A DNA stretch of 36,408 bases, from positions 1 to 36,408 of the forward strand of contig NZ_JBHFEI010000023.1 of NCBI RefSeq assembly GCF_041928815.1. The letters are read 5' to 3'. How positions within the stretch are numbered: the stretch's first letter is position 1; every line of letters begins with the position of its first letter. The DNA is from JBHFEI01 sp041928815 (GTDB lineage: Bacteria; Pseudomonadota; Alphaproteobacteria; Rhizobiales; Rhizobiaceae). A program made the translations under genes and the position numbers. Below are positions 24,867 through 33,416 of this stretch, piece after piece. A model generated the notes under the pieces. It did no database searches and was not told the origin of the DNA. It saw nothing but the letters and a program-made list of their open reading frames with translations.

Positions 24867-25276
24867 GCAGGCACGCGCGACAGCGGCGATGACGACGGCA
24901 GATGCGCCTTCTTCCAGACGAATGGTGACAGACCCGACGATGATCTCGGGACGGCTTGCCTTTTGATCGGCGGCTCCGAAACGGGTGGAGCAACGATCAC
25001 CGCTGCAAACTCCACTGCATCCTTGGGCGCAGGCAGGACCAACTTGCCCTGACGCGCTATTGTTCGCCAGCTCGACAGGTGGTTTGGCTTCAGGCCATGC
25101 CGCTCTGCCACTTCATTGACCATCGCGCCGGGTCTCAAGCTCTCCGAAACGATCTGCGCCTTTACCTTATCAGACCAATGCCGATGAACCTCACGTGCAG
25201 ACTTCCTCGTCGTGAGAACCTCCAATGTACTCTCCCTGGAGAAACTCCCGTTGCTCGTCCATGGAAAGGCGATCAC
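24867..25276 (-). pseudogene. Truncated, frameshifted IS66-family TnpA
   Basis: Read leftward, the frame from 25276 contains HRHWSDKVKAQIVSESLRPG, VNEVAERHGLKPNHLSSW and GKLVLPAPKDAVEF, the standard IS66 OrfA (tnpA) sequence. After EPPIK (about 24962) the family sequence continues in another frame as RPEIIVGSVTIRLEEGASAV and AVARAC, ending near 24867. One base is therefore lost between about 24950 and 24961. TnpB and the DDE transposase TnpC are absent. It is a dead remnant at the right border of the catabolic locus. The remaining non-coding stretches 24746-24866 and 25277-25525 show no gene. Confidence 0.82.
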
Positions 25277-25525
25277 AGATCAGGGCGACGAGGACAACGT
25301 GGGAATGAAACACCGGTTACGAACAGGACATCTTTGCCAAAACAGGTGTCTTTGCTTTCATTCGACAATATCGCGCTCGCAAACCGATGAAAGAGAACGA
25401 ATTTTTCGGGACATGATCGGCAGTGATAGTCATTGGCAGAACACCAATACAATTCAATGGACTGGATCGGTGTTTCGCCGGGCTTACGCTATTTGGGGGG
25501 CGTCAGACGCGTTCAATGCCAATCT

Positions 25526-26734
25526 TCACTTCTCACCGTGCCGATGGAGCAGCGTCAGGCCGAAGACAACAAGCCCCAGCAGCGTGACGACAAACCCTGC
25601 CCAGGCGGCGGAGAGAAGACCGTAGCCAGCGCCGACCGCGACACTGCCTGACCAGGCGCCGATGGCATTGGCGACATTGAGAGATGCAAGGTTCATCGCA
25701 CCCATCAGGCTCGGGGCTTCCGGTGCGAAATTCGTCAGCCGGACCTGGATGGTTGGGATTGCCGCCATCATGGCCGCACCGACGCCGAACATGGCGGGAA
25801 AGAACACTGCGGGATTGGCGCCGCCGACCGCCAGCGCAGCCAGGATCAGAAGCGTGCTGCCGAAACCGAGGACGATGCCGCGTGCAGGATAGAGATCGGC
25901 AAGCTTGCCACCGTAGATGTTGCCCGCCGTCATGCCGATACCGAACAGCGCCAGTGCGACAGGGATCATTTTAGGTGACAGCTTGACGACGTCGGTGACC
26001 AGCGGCGCGATGAAGGTGTAGACGGCGAAGATGCTCGAGATACCGAGAGCCGCGACGATCATCACGCCCCAGACCTGCAGCTTGCGAAGAGAGGAGACTT
26101 CCTGGATGACCGGAACCCCATCAAGCGCCTTGGTGCGCGGCACCCATTGGAATATTGCGCCGAAAGCGAGAAGCGAGAAGGCCGCCACGGCAAGATAGGT
26201 TTCGCGCCAGCCAATCGTCTGTCCCAGGAACGTTGCGAGAGGCGAACCGGAGATCGTCGCGACGGTCAACCCGGTCATGACGATGGCGAAAGCTTTACCG
26301 GCCTGCCCCGGTCCGACGATATAGGAGGCGACGACAGCACCAGCTCCGAAATATGCGCCCTGCGGCATGCCGCTGATGAAGCGAGCTACCATAAAGAAAT
26401 CGAGGTTCGTTGCCATGGCCGAGAGCACGTTGCCAGCGATGAATAGGCCCATGAGAGCCAGAAGCAGGGTGCGGCGATTGAGGCGGGCTGCGGCGAGGGT
26501 CACGAGCGGTGCACCAATGACGACACCAAAAGCGTAGGCGGCGATCGCACTGGTCGCGTCTGGGATGCTGACGCCGAGGCTCTTCGAGAACAGTTGGATG
26601 ATGCCCATGCTGGCGAATTCCGAAGTTCCAATTGAGAAACTGCCGAGAGCCAATGCCAGCAGGGTCAGATTGCGGGAGCGCGCGCCGTCGGTTGGCGCCG
26701 GGACGTAGCTGTTGGCGTGCGAAGCGATTTCCAT
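25526..26734 (-). CDS. MFS transporter, DHA1/AraJ-type exporter
   Basis: A 402-residue major facilitator with about 12 hydrophobic segments. The N-terminal half has GTSEFASMGI and the loop AARLNRRTLLLAL between TM2 and TM3. The second half repeats the pattern with GGKLADLYPARGIVLG. It resembles AraJ/YdhP-type drug or sugar efflux proteins. The ATG at 26734 is chosen, behind AAAGGA; an in-frame ATG at 26752 would add six residues. It diverges from a LysR gene, the usual arrangement in which the LysR protein controls the exporter. Confidence 0.92.
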   Translation of the reverse strand: MEIASHANSYVPAPTDGARSRNLTLLALALGSFSIGTSEFASMGIIQLFSKSLGVSIPDATSAIAAYAFGVVIGAPLVTLAAARLNRRTLLLALMGLFIAGNVLSAMATNLDFFMVARFISGMPQGAYFGAGAVVASYIVGPGQAGKAFAIVMTGLTVATISGSPLATFLGQTIGWRETYLAVAAFSLLAFGAIFQWVPRTKALDGVPVIQEVSSLRKLQVWGVMIVAALGISSIFAVYTFIAPLVTDVVKLSPKMIPVALALFGIGMTAGNIYGGKLADLYPARGIVLGFGSTLLILAALAVGGANPAVFFPAMFGVGAAMMAAIPTIQVRLTNFAPEAPSLMGAMNLASLNVANAIGAWSGSVAVGAGYGLLSAAWAGFVVTLLGLVVFGLTLLHRHGEK

Positions 26735-26995
26735 GATGATGATCCTTTCCAAAACCGTGTGGGGAACAGTCTCTTGCGGAACTCATGTCCGGCTGCGCTG
26801 CTCTGAAGATTAGATCTCACATCGGATGCGTGATCAGTAGACAGCGCTTATTCCCAGCATTTGAGAAAGAATTTCACAAAATCCGGCCAACCCTTGTCAC
26901 AATATTTGAGAGTCTGGCCTACATATCAAGCGATGCATAGGCGGAAGCTTGCTAAGAATTACCGATCTCGGTGAACTCAGATCACAGGTTTGGAA
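26735..26995. promoter_or_regulatory. Divergent promoter region MFS / LysR
   Basis: A 261-bp intergenic stretch, more AT-rich from about 26850 onward. Two related segments, TTTGAGAAAG (26861-26870) and TTTGAGAGTC (26904-26913), lie about 43 bp apart and could be LysR contacts. No consensus T-N11-A dyad stands out. Confidence 0.4.
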
Positions 26996-27901
26996 ATGGA
27001 TAACCGCGCAGGCGAAATGATGGTGTTCGTTCGGGTGGTGGAAGCGGGAAGCTTTTCCGAAGCGGCGCGGCTTATGCTGATGACGCCGTCGACGGTCTCG
27101 AAGCTGATCGCGCGGCTAGAATCCAGACTGGGGGTGCGATTGATCGAGCGCTCGACGCGGCGATTGGTTCTGACCGAAGAAGGTCAGTTTTACTACGAGC
27201 GCAGCCAGGCGATGCTCGCTCAGCTCGATGAGACCGAGCAGCAGATCGCGCACGGAGGAGCAGAGGCCGAAGGCGTTGTCCGCATCACCTCGTCGGTGAG
27301 CTTCGGCACGACAGCCGTGGAACCGATCCTGCCGGCGTTTTTCGAAGCCTATCCAAATGTGATCGTCGATCTGTCGCTCTCGGACGAGGTTGTCGATCTC
27401 TATCTCGACCGGACGGATATTGCGATCCGTGTCGGCAAGCTTCCCGATTCCAACCTAATGGCGCGCAAGATTGGCGAGACCAAGCGGTGCATCGTCGCTT
27501 CACCCGCATATCTGGAACGCCACGGCACGCCGACGACGCCAGAAGAGCTGGTCAACCACAATTGCCTCGGCTTCAATTTCCGCCGCTCAATGCCGGTCTG
27601 GCCGATGCGCGAAGGCGGAAGGATCGTCGAGCGCATGCTGAGCGGCTCGCTGCTCGTCAACAATGGCGACACCTTGCGCAGGATGGCAATCGCAGGCGTC
27701 GGTATCATCCGGCTTGCTGACTATCATCTGCGCGGACCAATCGAGCGCGGTGAACTGGTCGAGCTTCTGGCGGACAGCGATATCGGCGTCGTGGACGAGG
27801 TTCACGCGCTTTATCGTGGCTCACAATTCCTGCCGGCCCGTGTCCGCGCGTTTCTGGACTTCTCAGTTCCCCGGATGCAGAAATTCTTGCAGCCGCGTTA
27901 A
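26996..27901 (+). CDS. LysR-family transcriptional regulator
   Basis: A 301-residue LysR regulator. The N-terminal winged helix-turn-helix (MVFVRVVEAGSFSEAARLML then TPSTVSKLIARLESRLGVRL) is followed by the effector domain with GVVRITSSVSFG and DIAIRVGKLPDSNLMARKIG. It belongs to the DsdA/YafC-like group common in proteobacteria. An ATG at 26996 is preferred to a TTG at 26990. It is divergent from the MFS exporter and probably regulates it. A GC-rich hairpin follows the stop. Confidence 0.92.
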   Translation: MDNRAGEMMVFVRVVEAGSFSEAARLMLMTPSTVSKLIARLESRLGVRLIERSTRRLVLTEEGQFYYERSQAMLAQLDETEQQIAHGGAEAEGVVRITSSVSFGTTAVEPILPAFFEAYPNVIVDLSLSDEVVDLYLDRTDIAIRVGKLPDSNLMARKIGETKRCIVASPAYLERHGTPTTPEELVNHNCLGFNFRRSMPVWPMREGGRIVERMLSGSLLVNNGDTLRRMAIAGVGIIRLADYHLRGPIERGELVELLADSDIGVVDEVHALYRGSQFLPARVRAFLDFSVPRMQKFLQPR

Positions 27902-27910
27902 AAAATCCAG

Positions 27911-27942
27911 GCCGGCCGAGGCGCTATGGTGTCCCGGCCGGC
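27911..27942. terminator. Hairpin between convergent LysR and aldo/keto reductase genes
   Basis: GCCGGCCG (27911-27918) and CGGCCGGC (27935-27942) form a perfect 8-bp stem with a 16-nt loop. It begins 9 bp after the LysR stop and ends 20 bp before the end of the converging reductase gene. A run of A before it would read as T for the leftward transcript, so it could end transcription of the reductase gene. Confidence 0.55.
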
Positions 27943-27962
27943 AGAAGCATTCATGCGTTGGT

Positions 27963-28976
27963 TCAACCTTCGATCGGAAGCGGAGCTTCCGAATTGACGA
28001 GACCGCCATCACGGAGTTCGCGCCAAAAATCCGAAGGGATGGTTTCCCGCAGGGCTGCGCCGTCTTCGGCGATCCGAGCCGGGCGGCTGGCACCCGGAAT
28101 GACGGCGGCTACGGCCGGGTTGGCCAGCGCGAACTGCAAGCCCGCAGCCTTCATCGAAATGCCGTGGCGATCGGCGATCGCCTTGATCGCGGCGACCTTG
28201 GCCAGGATCTCCGGCGTCGCCGACGCGTATTCGAAGTTCGGGCCACCGACAAGTGCGCCGGAGCTATAAGGCCCGCCTGCGACGATCCCAAGGCCACGCT
28301 CGGCCATTTGAGGCATCACGCGTTGCAGGGCGCGGTCGTGATCAAGAAGCGAATACCGCCCGGCTAGCAGAAAACCGTCCGGCCGGGGTTCATCCAGCGC
28401 CAGCAGCAGCTCGATCGGCTCGACCTTGTTGACACCGAGACCCCAGGCCTTGATGACGCCCTCGTCGCGCATCCGGTCGAGCGCACGGAATGCCCCTTTG
28501 CGTGCCTCCTCAAACCTGCCGAGCCATTCGTCACCGTAGAAATCCTGTGCGATGTCATGGACCCAGGCGATATCGATATAGTCGGTCTTGAGACGCTTCA
28601 GACTGTCTTCGATCGAGCGATAGGTCGCATCCTCGGTATAGTCGTTAACGATCTTGTTTGGCAGGCCATATTTGAAAACGTCGCCCTTCTCGCCGAGATC
28701 GCGGGCGCTGACATCCTCGACCTCGTCCAGGATCAGGCGGCCGACCTTCGTGCTGATGACATACTGATCACGCGGCTTGCCAGCGAGCGCCTTTCCCATA
28801 CGGATCTCGGCAAGACCGGCGCCATAAAACGGCGCATTGTCATAATAGCGAATGCCGTCTTCCCATGCGGCCTCGACTGTTGCCAGCGCTTCCTGCTCGG
28901 GAATATCGCGAAACATATTGCCGAGTGGTGCCGCGCCAAAGCCGAGCTTGCCGGGCAGAATATCCTTGAGAGCCAT
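27963..28976 (-). CDS. Aldo/keto reductase, aldose 1-dehydrogenase-like
   Basis: A 337-residue aldo/keto reductase starting at the ATG at 28976, behind AAGGATAGG. The catalytic tetrad is Asp46 and Tyr51 (RYYDNAPFYG), Lys77 (VISTKVGR) and His140 (DIAWVHD). The pattern fits the D-threo-aldose 1-dehydrogenase/L-fucose dehydrogenase group, which oxidises aldoses to lactones with NAD(P). It is monocistronic. Its upstream region (28977-29376) is described separately. A role linked to the catabolic locus is not indicated; no shared palindrome was seen. Confidence 0.9.
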   Translation of the reverse strand: MALKDILPGKLGFGAAPLGNMFRDIPEQEALATVEAAWEDGIRYYDNAPFYGAGLAEIRMGKALAGKPRDQYVISTKVGRLILDEVEDVSARDLGEKGDVFKYGLPNKIVNDYTEDATYRSIEDSLKRLKTDYIDIAWVHDIAQDFYGDEWLGRFEEARKGAFRALDRMRDEGVIKAWGLGVNKVEPIELLLALDEPRPDGFLLAGRYSLLDHDRALQRVMPQMAERGLGIVAGGPYSSGALVGGPNFEYASATPEILAKVAAIKAIADRHGISMKAAGLQFALANPAVAAVIPGASRPARIAEDGAALRETIPSDFWRELRDGGLVNSEAPLPIEG

Positions 28977-29376
28977 TGTCCTATCCTTCCGCGTCGATAT
29001 GGTTGAAACAGGTCTGTTCCTGTTGACCAAGAAGATGGAGAAACCAGCACCACGCCGGTAGCCGGCGGGTGTTCGCAGGATCTTCGAAGGAAATTCACAG
29101 ATGGCGCTGATGGCCAAGTTGGGGATTCGATAGGAGTTTGGCTCTTCCTCGACATCAGAAGGCGGCGATGAGCCAGCCGATTACAGAAACCGCCATCCGT
29201 AATTGGCCTCTTTTCGACTGCTCCCCACAGCAAGTTTGTTGCCCTTACAACAAGACCCGGCTTGAACAAATTGTCCGAATGACTGGGCCATTGGTTCCGA
29301 GGCTTTCAAGAGCTTAAGTTGCGGCTAATAGGTGCGGACTGGAAGCAGTGAAAGATGATGGCGAGGTGGTTTTCCC
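28977..29376. promoter_or_regulatory. 400-bp gene-free region upstream of the aldo/keto reductase
   Basis: No gene is seen; open frames here are other-frame shadows. It must contain the reductase promoter. A perfect inverted repeat, TTGTTG-CCCTTA-CAACAA, lies at 29236-29253, 260 bp upstream of the start, and could be an operator. Confidence 0.45.
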
Positions 29377-30318
29377 TCACGCGTTAACTAGCTCACGCCG
29401 TTTTTCGTCGCGATACAAGGCGCGATAACGCCCAGGCGATTCACCGAGGATGCGGCGGAAGCCGGCTGCAAAAGCACTATCGGACGCGTAGCCAAGCGAC
29501 TGGGCAATCCGTGGCAGCGGCTCGTTGCCACGCCGCAGCCGGGCGGCCGCAAGCCGCATCCGCCATCCCACGAGATAGTCTATCGGGGATGATCCGACGG
29601 TGGTGCGAAATCTTTCGGCAAAGCCGGAGCGGGATTGGCCAGCGAAAGACGCCAGTGCCTCTACTGTCCAGCGACGCGATGGATCAGCGTGGATTGCCCG
29701 CAGCGCCGGCGCCAGACGGGCATCCGCAAGGCCCGCGAGCCAGCCGGGATGCTGTGATGTCTGGCGCGCCATATAGGCACGCAGGACATGAATAAACACC
29801 AGCCGCAGCAAGTCGTTGCAAGCGATACGAGCGCCCGGAGCGGCATTGTTCCATTCCATATCCAGTTGTTCGAGCAGCCAGCCAATCGGTCCAGTCTCTT
29901 CGTGGTCGATCACCATGACAGGCGGCAAGGCGTCGGTCAGGAGTGACCCGTCGACGGTGTCGAGACTGACGCTGCCGCCGAGGAGAACGAAATCCCGACC
30001 AACGCCCACCGATACATCGAGATTGCCGCCTGCGAACACCTCTGCCGCCGTCATCGGTTTCACGTCCGGATCGCTGCAAAGCGTAAACGCCTTTCCACTG
30101 ACCACAAGACAATCGCCGGCTTCAATGCGCAACGGCGCCTCCCCCTGCGAGATCAGCCAGGCACCGCCTTCGCGGATCGCATTAAACTTCAGGTAGCCCG
30201 GTGGAGGAAAAGCAACGGACCATGAGCCACCTGCCGCGAAACGCACGGAGAAAAGCGCCTGCGCATCGATGGCGCTGAGCACGTCGGACAGGGGATCCTG
30301 AATGTTTTGGACGATCAC
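29377..30318 (-). CDS. AraC-family regulator with N-terminal cupin domain
   Basis: An AraC/XylS regulator with an N-terminal cupin_6 sensor (AGGSWSVAFPPPGYLKFNAIRE) and two C-terminal helix-turn-helix motifs (WTVEALASFAGQSRSGFAER; LPRIAQSLGYASDSAFAAGF). The open frame reaches 30393, but that would leave only 17 bp to the divergent SDR. A GTG at 30318 (VIVQNIQDPLSDVLSAI) is the typical N-terminus of this group, so I choose it (313 residues), although no clear ribosome-binding site is seen. It probably controls the adjacent SDR gene, which is now broken. Confidence 0.85.
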   Translation of the reverse strand: MIVQNIQDPLSDVLSAIDAQALFSVRFAAGGSWSVAFPPPGYLKFNAIREGGAWLISQGEAPLRIEAGDCLVVSGKAFTLCSDPDVKPMTAAEVFAGGNLDVSVGVGRDFVLLGGSVSLDTVDGSLLTDALPPVMVIDHEETGPIGWLLEQLDMEWNNAAPGARIACNDLLRLVFIHVLRAYMARQTSQHPGWLAGLADARLAPALRAIHADPSRRWTVEALASFAGQSRSGFAERFRTTVGSSPIDYLVGWRMRLAAARLRRGNEPLPRIAQSLGYASDSAFAAGFRRILGESPGRYRALYRDEKRRELVNA

Positions 30319-30410
30319 GACAGAAATCCGGATCCTGCAGGCTGGGGGCTCTGAGAAGCTACCCGATATAGGGGAGGGACACCAGAGCCACAAAATGAAG
30401 GAGCAACAAC

Positions 30411-31387
30411 ATGTCCGAACAGAAACCAGTTGGATCTCGTTTCAATGGGGCCAGCACGGCACGCGAGGTCACCGAGGGCATTGACCTTTCCGGCAAGACG
30501 GCGATTGTCACCGGCGGTTATTCCGGTCTCGGCATTGAGACGACGCGGGCGCTGGCTGGTGCGGGCACTCACGTCATCGTACCGGCCCGAAATCGAGAAA
30601 AGGCTGAACGCACGCTCGCCGGTATCGACAATGTTATTATTGAAGCGATGGATCTTGCGGATCCCGCATCGGTTGCCGCCTTTGCCGGCAGAATCGTTGC
30701 GGCGGGCATGCCGATCTCAATTCTGGTCAACAGCGCCGGTATCATGGCAACGCCGCTTGCACGCGATCAGGACGGCCACGAAAGCCAGTTCGCCAGCAAT
30801 CATCTTGGCCATTTCCGGCTGGTTGCAGGTCTGTAGCCGGCTCTTGTCAACGCAGCCGGCGCGCGGGTGACCTCGGTGTCGTCGCGCGGGCATCAAATCA
30901 GCCCAGTCGATTTCGACGATATCGATTTAAGGACGCGCTCCTATGACAAGTGGCAGGCCTATGGCCAAGCGAAGACGGCAAATGCTCCGTTCGCGGTGGA
31001 ACTCGATCGCCGCGGAGCCAAGCTTGGCGTGCAGGCATTTCCTTGCATCCTTGCGTCATCCTGACCGATCTCGCCCGCCATCTTACCGAAGACGAGATCA
31101 ACTCTTTTGATGTCTACGATGAGAACGGCAATCGTCGGGTAGACCCGGCGCGAGACCTCAAAACGCCGGAACAGGGCGCAGCAACAAGCGTTTGGGCAGC
31201 TACGCGACCTAAACTCCACGGTATTGGCGGCGTCTACTGCGAAGATTGCGAAATCGCTCTGCCGCAGGCGGAGACGGATGGGACCAGAGGTGTGGCGCCT
31301 TGGGCCATGGATCCACAGGCTGCTGAACGGCTCTGGCTGCTTTCGGAGCATTTAACCGGCTTGCCAGTGGGTGATCGTCGAGGCTGA
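30411..31387 (+). pseudogene. SDR pseudogene with a nonsense codon and a frameshift
   Basis: The reading frame begins MSEQKPVGSRFNGASTAREV, with the SDR motifs TGGYSGLG and NSAGIM, and stops at an in-frame TAG (30834-30836) in VAGL-stop-PALVNA, where relatives read LWPAL. The same frame continues with ARVTSVSSRGHQ and YGQAKTAN. Near 31038-31041 a T is missing, and the homology moves to another frame, AFSLHPCVILTDLARHL, which runs to the stop at 31387. Restored, it would be about 325 residues, like retinol-dehydrogenase-type SDRs. Two independent lesions indicate a pseudogene, although a base-calling error could explain the frameshift. Confidence 0.85.
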
Positions 31388-31476
31388 ACGGATATCGGCA
31401 CACGAGCGCTTTTTGCGGTGTCGGCAGGCGAGGCCTTCGGGCAGTCGATGACATGCTACGTCCAGATGTCACTCGG

Positions 31477-31491
31477 TATCACGAAGTGATA
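31477..31491. repeat. Inverted repeat TATCAC-GAA-GTGATA
   Basis: A perfect 6-bp dyad with a 3-bp centre, in the 273-bp gap between the SDR pseudogene and the AhpD-like gene. It could be a regulator site or a remnant. No gene is seen in this gap (31388-31660). Confidence 0.4.
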
Positions 31492-31660
31492 AAACGGTGG
31501 CTCACCTTCATAAAACTACTGACGTGGTCAATGCGGATTATGCCGTCTGTCTGTGGGAGACGGTGACGCGGATAGTCGCATCGCCGGTGTAGTTGGCGCA
31601 GCCTGCCGGACCTTTGCGCGGCTCGGCAGGTTACCTCCTTCCGGAGTTTTGCGGGCCCGA

Positions 31661-32107
31661 TCAAGCCTTGGCTGCAACCGGAAGCCTCAATGGCGCCCCG
31701 AGGCGGTTGAACGCGTTCATCGCAGCGATCGTGATCGTCAGATCGACGAGCTCCTTCGGTTCGAAAGCGGCGGCGGCGGCGGCATAGGCCTCGTCGGAGG
31801 CATGGGTCTGGCTAACATTTGTGACTTCTTCAGCCCAGGCCAGTGCTGCTCGTTCCTGCTCGCTGAACAGGTGAGGCACCTCGTCCCAGACCGGCAGCAG
31901 CGTGATTTTGTCGACGGACATCGTCTTGCGCAGATCGCGACTATGCATGTCGATGCAATGGGCGCAGCCGTTAATCTGCGACACGCGCAGGAAGACGAGA
32001 TGAATAAGCTCTTCGGGCAGGTTCGTTTTCTTCGTGACGTAATGATGGACTCCGGAGAGCGCCTTTGCGCCGTCGGGAGCGACTTCGGACCAGTTCACGC
32101 GGGGCAT
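31661..32107 (-). CDS. AhpD-like carboxymuconolactone decarboxylase-family protein
   Basis: A 148-residue protein of the CMD/AhpD family. It has the redox motif C48-AH-C51-IDM-H55 (GCAHCIDMH), preceded by the proton-relay glutamates PEELI. Members reduce peroxiredoxins or act as small peroxidases, and the CxxC makes the redox type more likely than a true decarboxylase. The ATG follows AAAGGAAAA. It lies about 95 bp downstream of the cupin pseudogene, the Rrf2 regulator and the NAD(P)-binding protein, all in the same direction, suggesting a stress-response unit. Confidence 0.9.
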   Translation of the reverse strand: MPRVNWSEVAPDGAKALSGVHHYVTKKTNLPEELIHLVFLRVSQINGCAHCIDMHSRDLRKTMSVDKITLLPVWDEVPHLFSEQERAALAWAEEVTNVSQTHASDEAYAAAAAAFEPKELVDLTITIAAMNAFNRLGAPLRLPVAAKA

Positions 32108-32201
32108 ATCGTTTTCCTTTCTGGTGGACGCGGTTCTCCGTTCGCCGGGGAAACCGTCGTTGCTTGTGAAGTAGCTGAAGGGGGAAGTCTGGTAGGTAGC
32201 G

Positions 32202-32638
32202 CTACGGCTTCCGCTGCGTCGTCAGGGCAGTGTCATCGGTGTCTATGACGAAGACGGCGAGCACCTTCGCCGGTTCGGTCTTGCTGGCATTGGCGCTAAC
32301 GTCATGGCGGTCGCCCGGCAGCTCGGTGAAGTTCTGGCCGGCGGTAAAGGTTTTCGGTTCGCCACCGTTCACGGCGCTTAGGATTGTGCCTTCGAGGACA
32401 GTTGCGTAGATCAACGCGGACTTTGCATGCGTGGGGGCGGAACTGTAGCCGCCGGGGCGGTATTCAACGAAGACGCCCTTCATGCTCTTGCCGGGGACGT
32501 CCGGGAGGGGCGCTCGTAAACCAGCGTCACCTTGGCGTCCTTCGTGTCGTATGCAAGTGCAGGCTTGGCGACGTCATGAGTGGAAGCTGTGGCCAAAGAG
32601 ACCGCAAGTGCCGTAGCGGCATAGAGGATGGTTTTCAT
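32202..32638 (-). pseudogene. Secreted cupin-domain protein, frameshifted
   Basis: The ATG at 32638 opens MKTILYAATALAVSLATAST, a signal peptide, then YDTKDAKVTLVYERP. At the G-run 32507-32510 one base is missing. The other frame continues LPDVPGKSMKGVFVEYRPGG and the cupin core THAKSALIYATVLEGTILSA, GQNFTELPGDRH, to the stop at 32202. Restored length is about 145 residues. The downstream part has its own ATG (32483, 93 residues) but no signal peptide or good ribosome-binding site, so it probably is not a separate gene. A homopolymer sequencing error is possible. Confidence 0.75.
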
Positions 32639-32651
32639 CATTCTTTCCTTC

Positions 32652-33404
32652 CTATGTTCTGAGCCACTCGGCAATCGTGATCGTGCCCTTGATGTACTCT
32701 CCGCCGGGGACCAATGAGCCGGTGACCACGGGAGCGCCGAAGTAGTCGACGGCCGCGTCGGCTTTGACTGGACGAGCGTCGCCCTTGGCATCGAGATAGG
32801 TGCGGATAAAGGATTTGAATGGTGCCAGTTCAGGGTCGGCAAGATCGACGGATCCGTTTTTCGGTTCGCCGAGCGCGGCTTCCACCAAAGCCGCGGCGAC
32901 ATCGTCGGCCGCGATCGGTTGGAAGTCAATGTCCGGCACTTTCACCGCGCCGTCGGCTGCATAGGCGCCGTTTAGGGTTTCGATAAACTCATGGAACTGC
33001 GTTGCCCGGACGATGGTAAAGGCCTGGCCCGAGGACGCGACGGCCTCTTCCTGCGCCAGCTTTCCTGCCATGTAAGGATTGGCCGCAAGCTGGTCGGCAT
33101 TAACGATCGAGAGGACGACGTGATGGCGCACGCTCGCGGCTCGTTCGGCGCTCGTCAAGTTCCGGCTGGACGTCCCGAAGAAGTCGGTGATGGCGTCCTT
33201 GTCGAAGGACATCATGTTCGACACGTCGATGACGGCGTCGGCGTCCGTGAGGGCGGCTTCCAGTCCTTCTCCCGTATAGGCGTTGATGCCGTTGCGTGAG
33301 CTTGCAACGACCGCTTCATGGCCGGCGTCCTGCAGCAGCTTCACTGCCTTCGAGCCGATCAGGCCCGTGCCGCCGATGACGACGACCTTCTTCATCTTGG
33401 TCAT
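32652..33404 (-). CDS. NAD(P)-binding atypical SDR, NmrA-like
   Basis: A 250-residue NAD(P)-binding protein of the atypical SDR group (NmrA/NAD(P)H-binding). The N-terminal GGTGLIG (about 11-17) is the dinucleotide motif. Later segments HHVVLSIVNAD, YMAGKLAQEEAV and FTIVRATQFHEF are standard for this group; they include a Y-x3-K arrangement. AGGAGAAA precedes the ATG at 33404; an ATG at 33395 is alternative. It starts 12 bp after the Rrf2 stop, so it is in the same operon. Function is likely redox-related, with an unknown substrate. Confidence 0.88.
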   Translation of the reverse strand: MTKMKKVVVIGGTGLIGSKAVKLLQDAGHEAVVASSRNGINAYTGEGLEAALTDADAVIDVSNMMSFDKDAITDFFGTSSRNLTSAERAASVRHHVVLSIVNADQLAANPYMAGKLAQEEAVASSGQAFTIVRATQFHEFIETLNGAYAADGAVKVPDIDFQPIAADDVAAALVEAALGEPKNGSVDLADPELAPFKSFIRTYLDAKGDARPVKADAAVDYFGAPVVTGSLVPGGEYIKGTITIAEWLRT

Positions 33405-33416
33405 GGGTGCTTTCTC

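Noticed and set aside
32202..32483. A stand-alone 93-residue cupin gene
   Set aside because: The upstream frame supplies a signal peptide and continues the same protein across a one-base lesion, so it is the 3' part of a broken gene.
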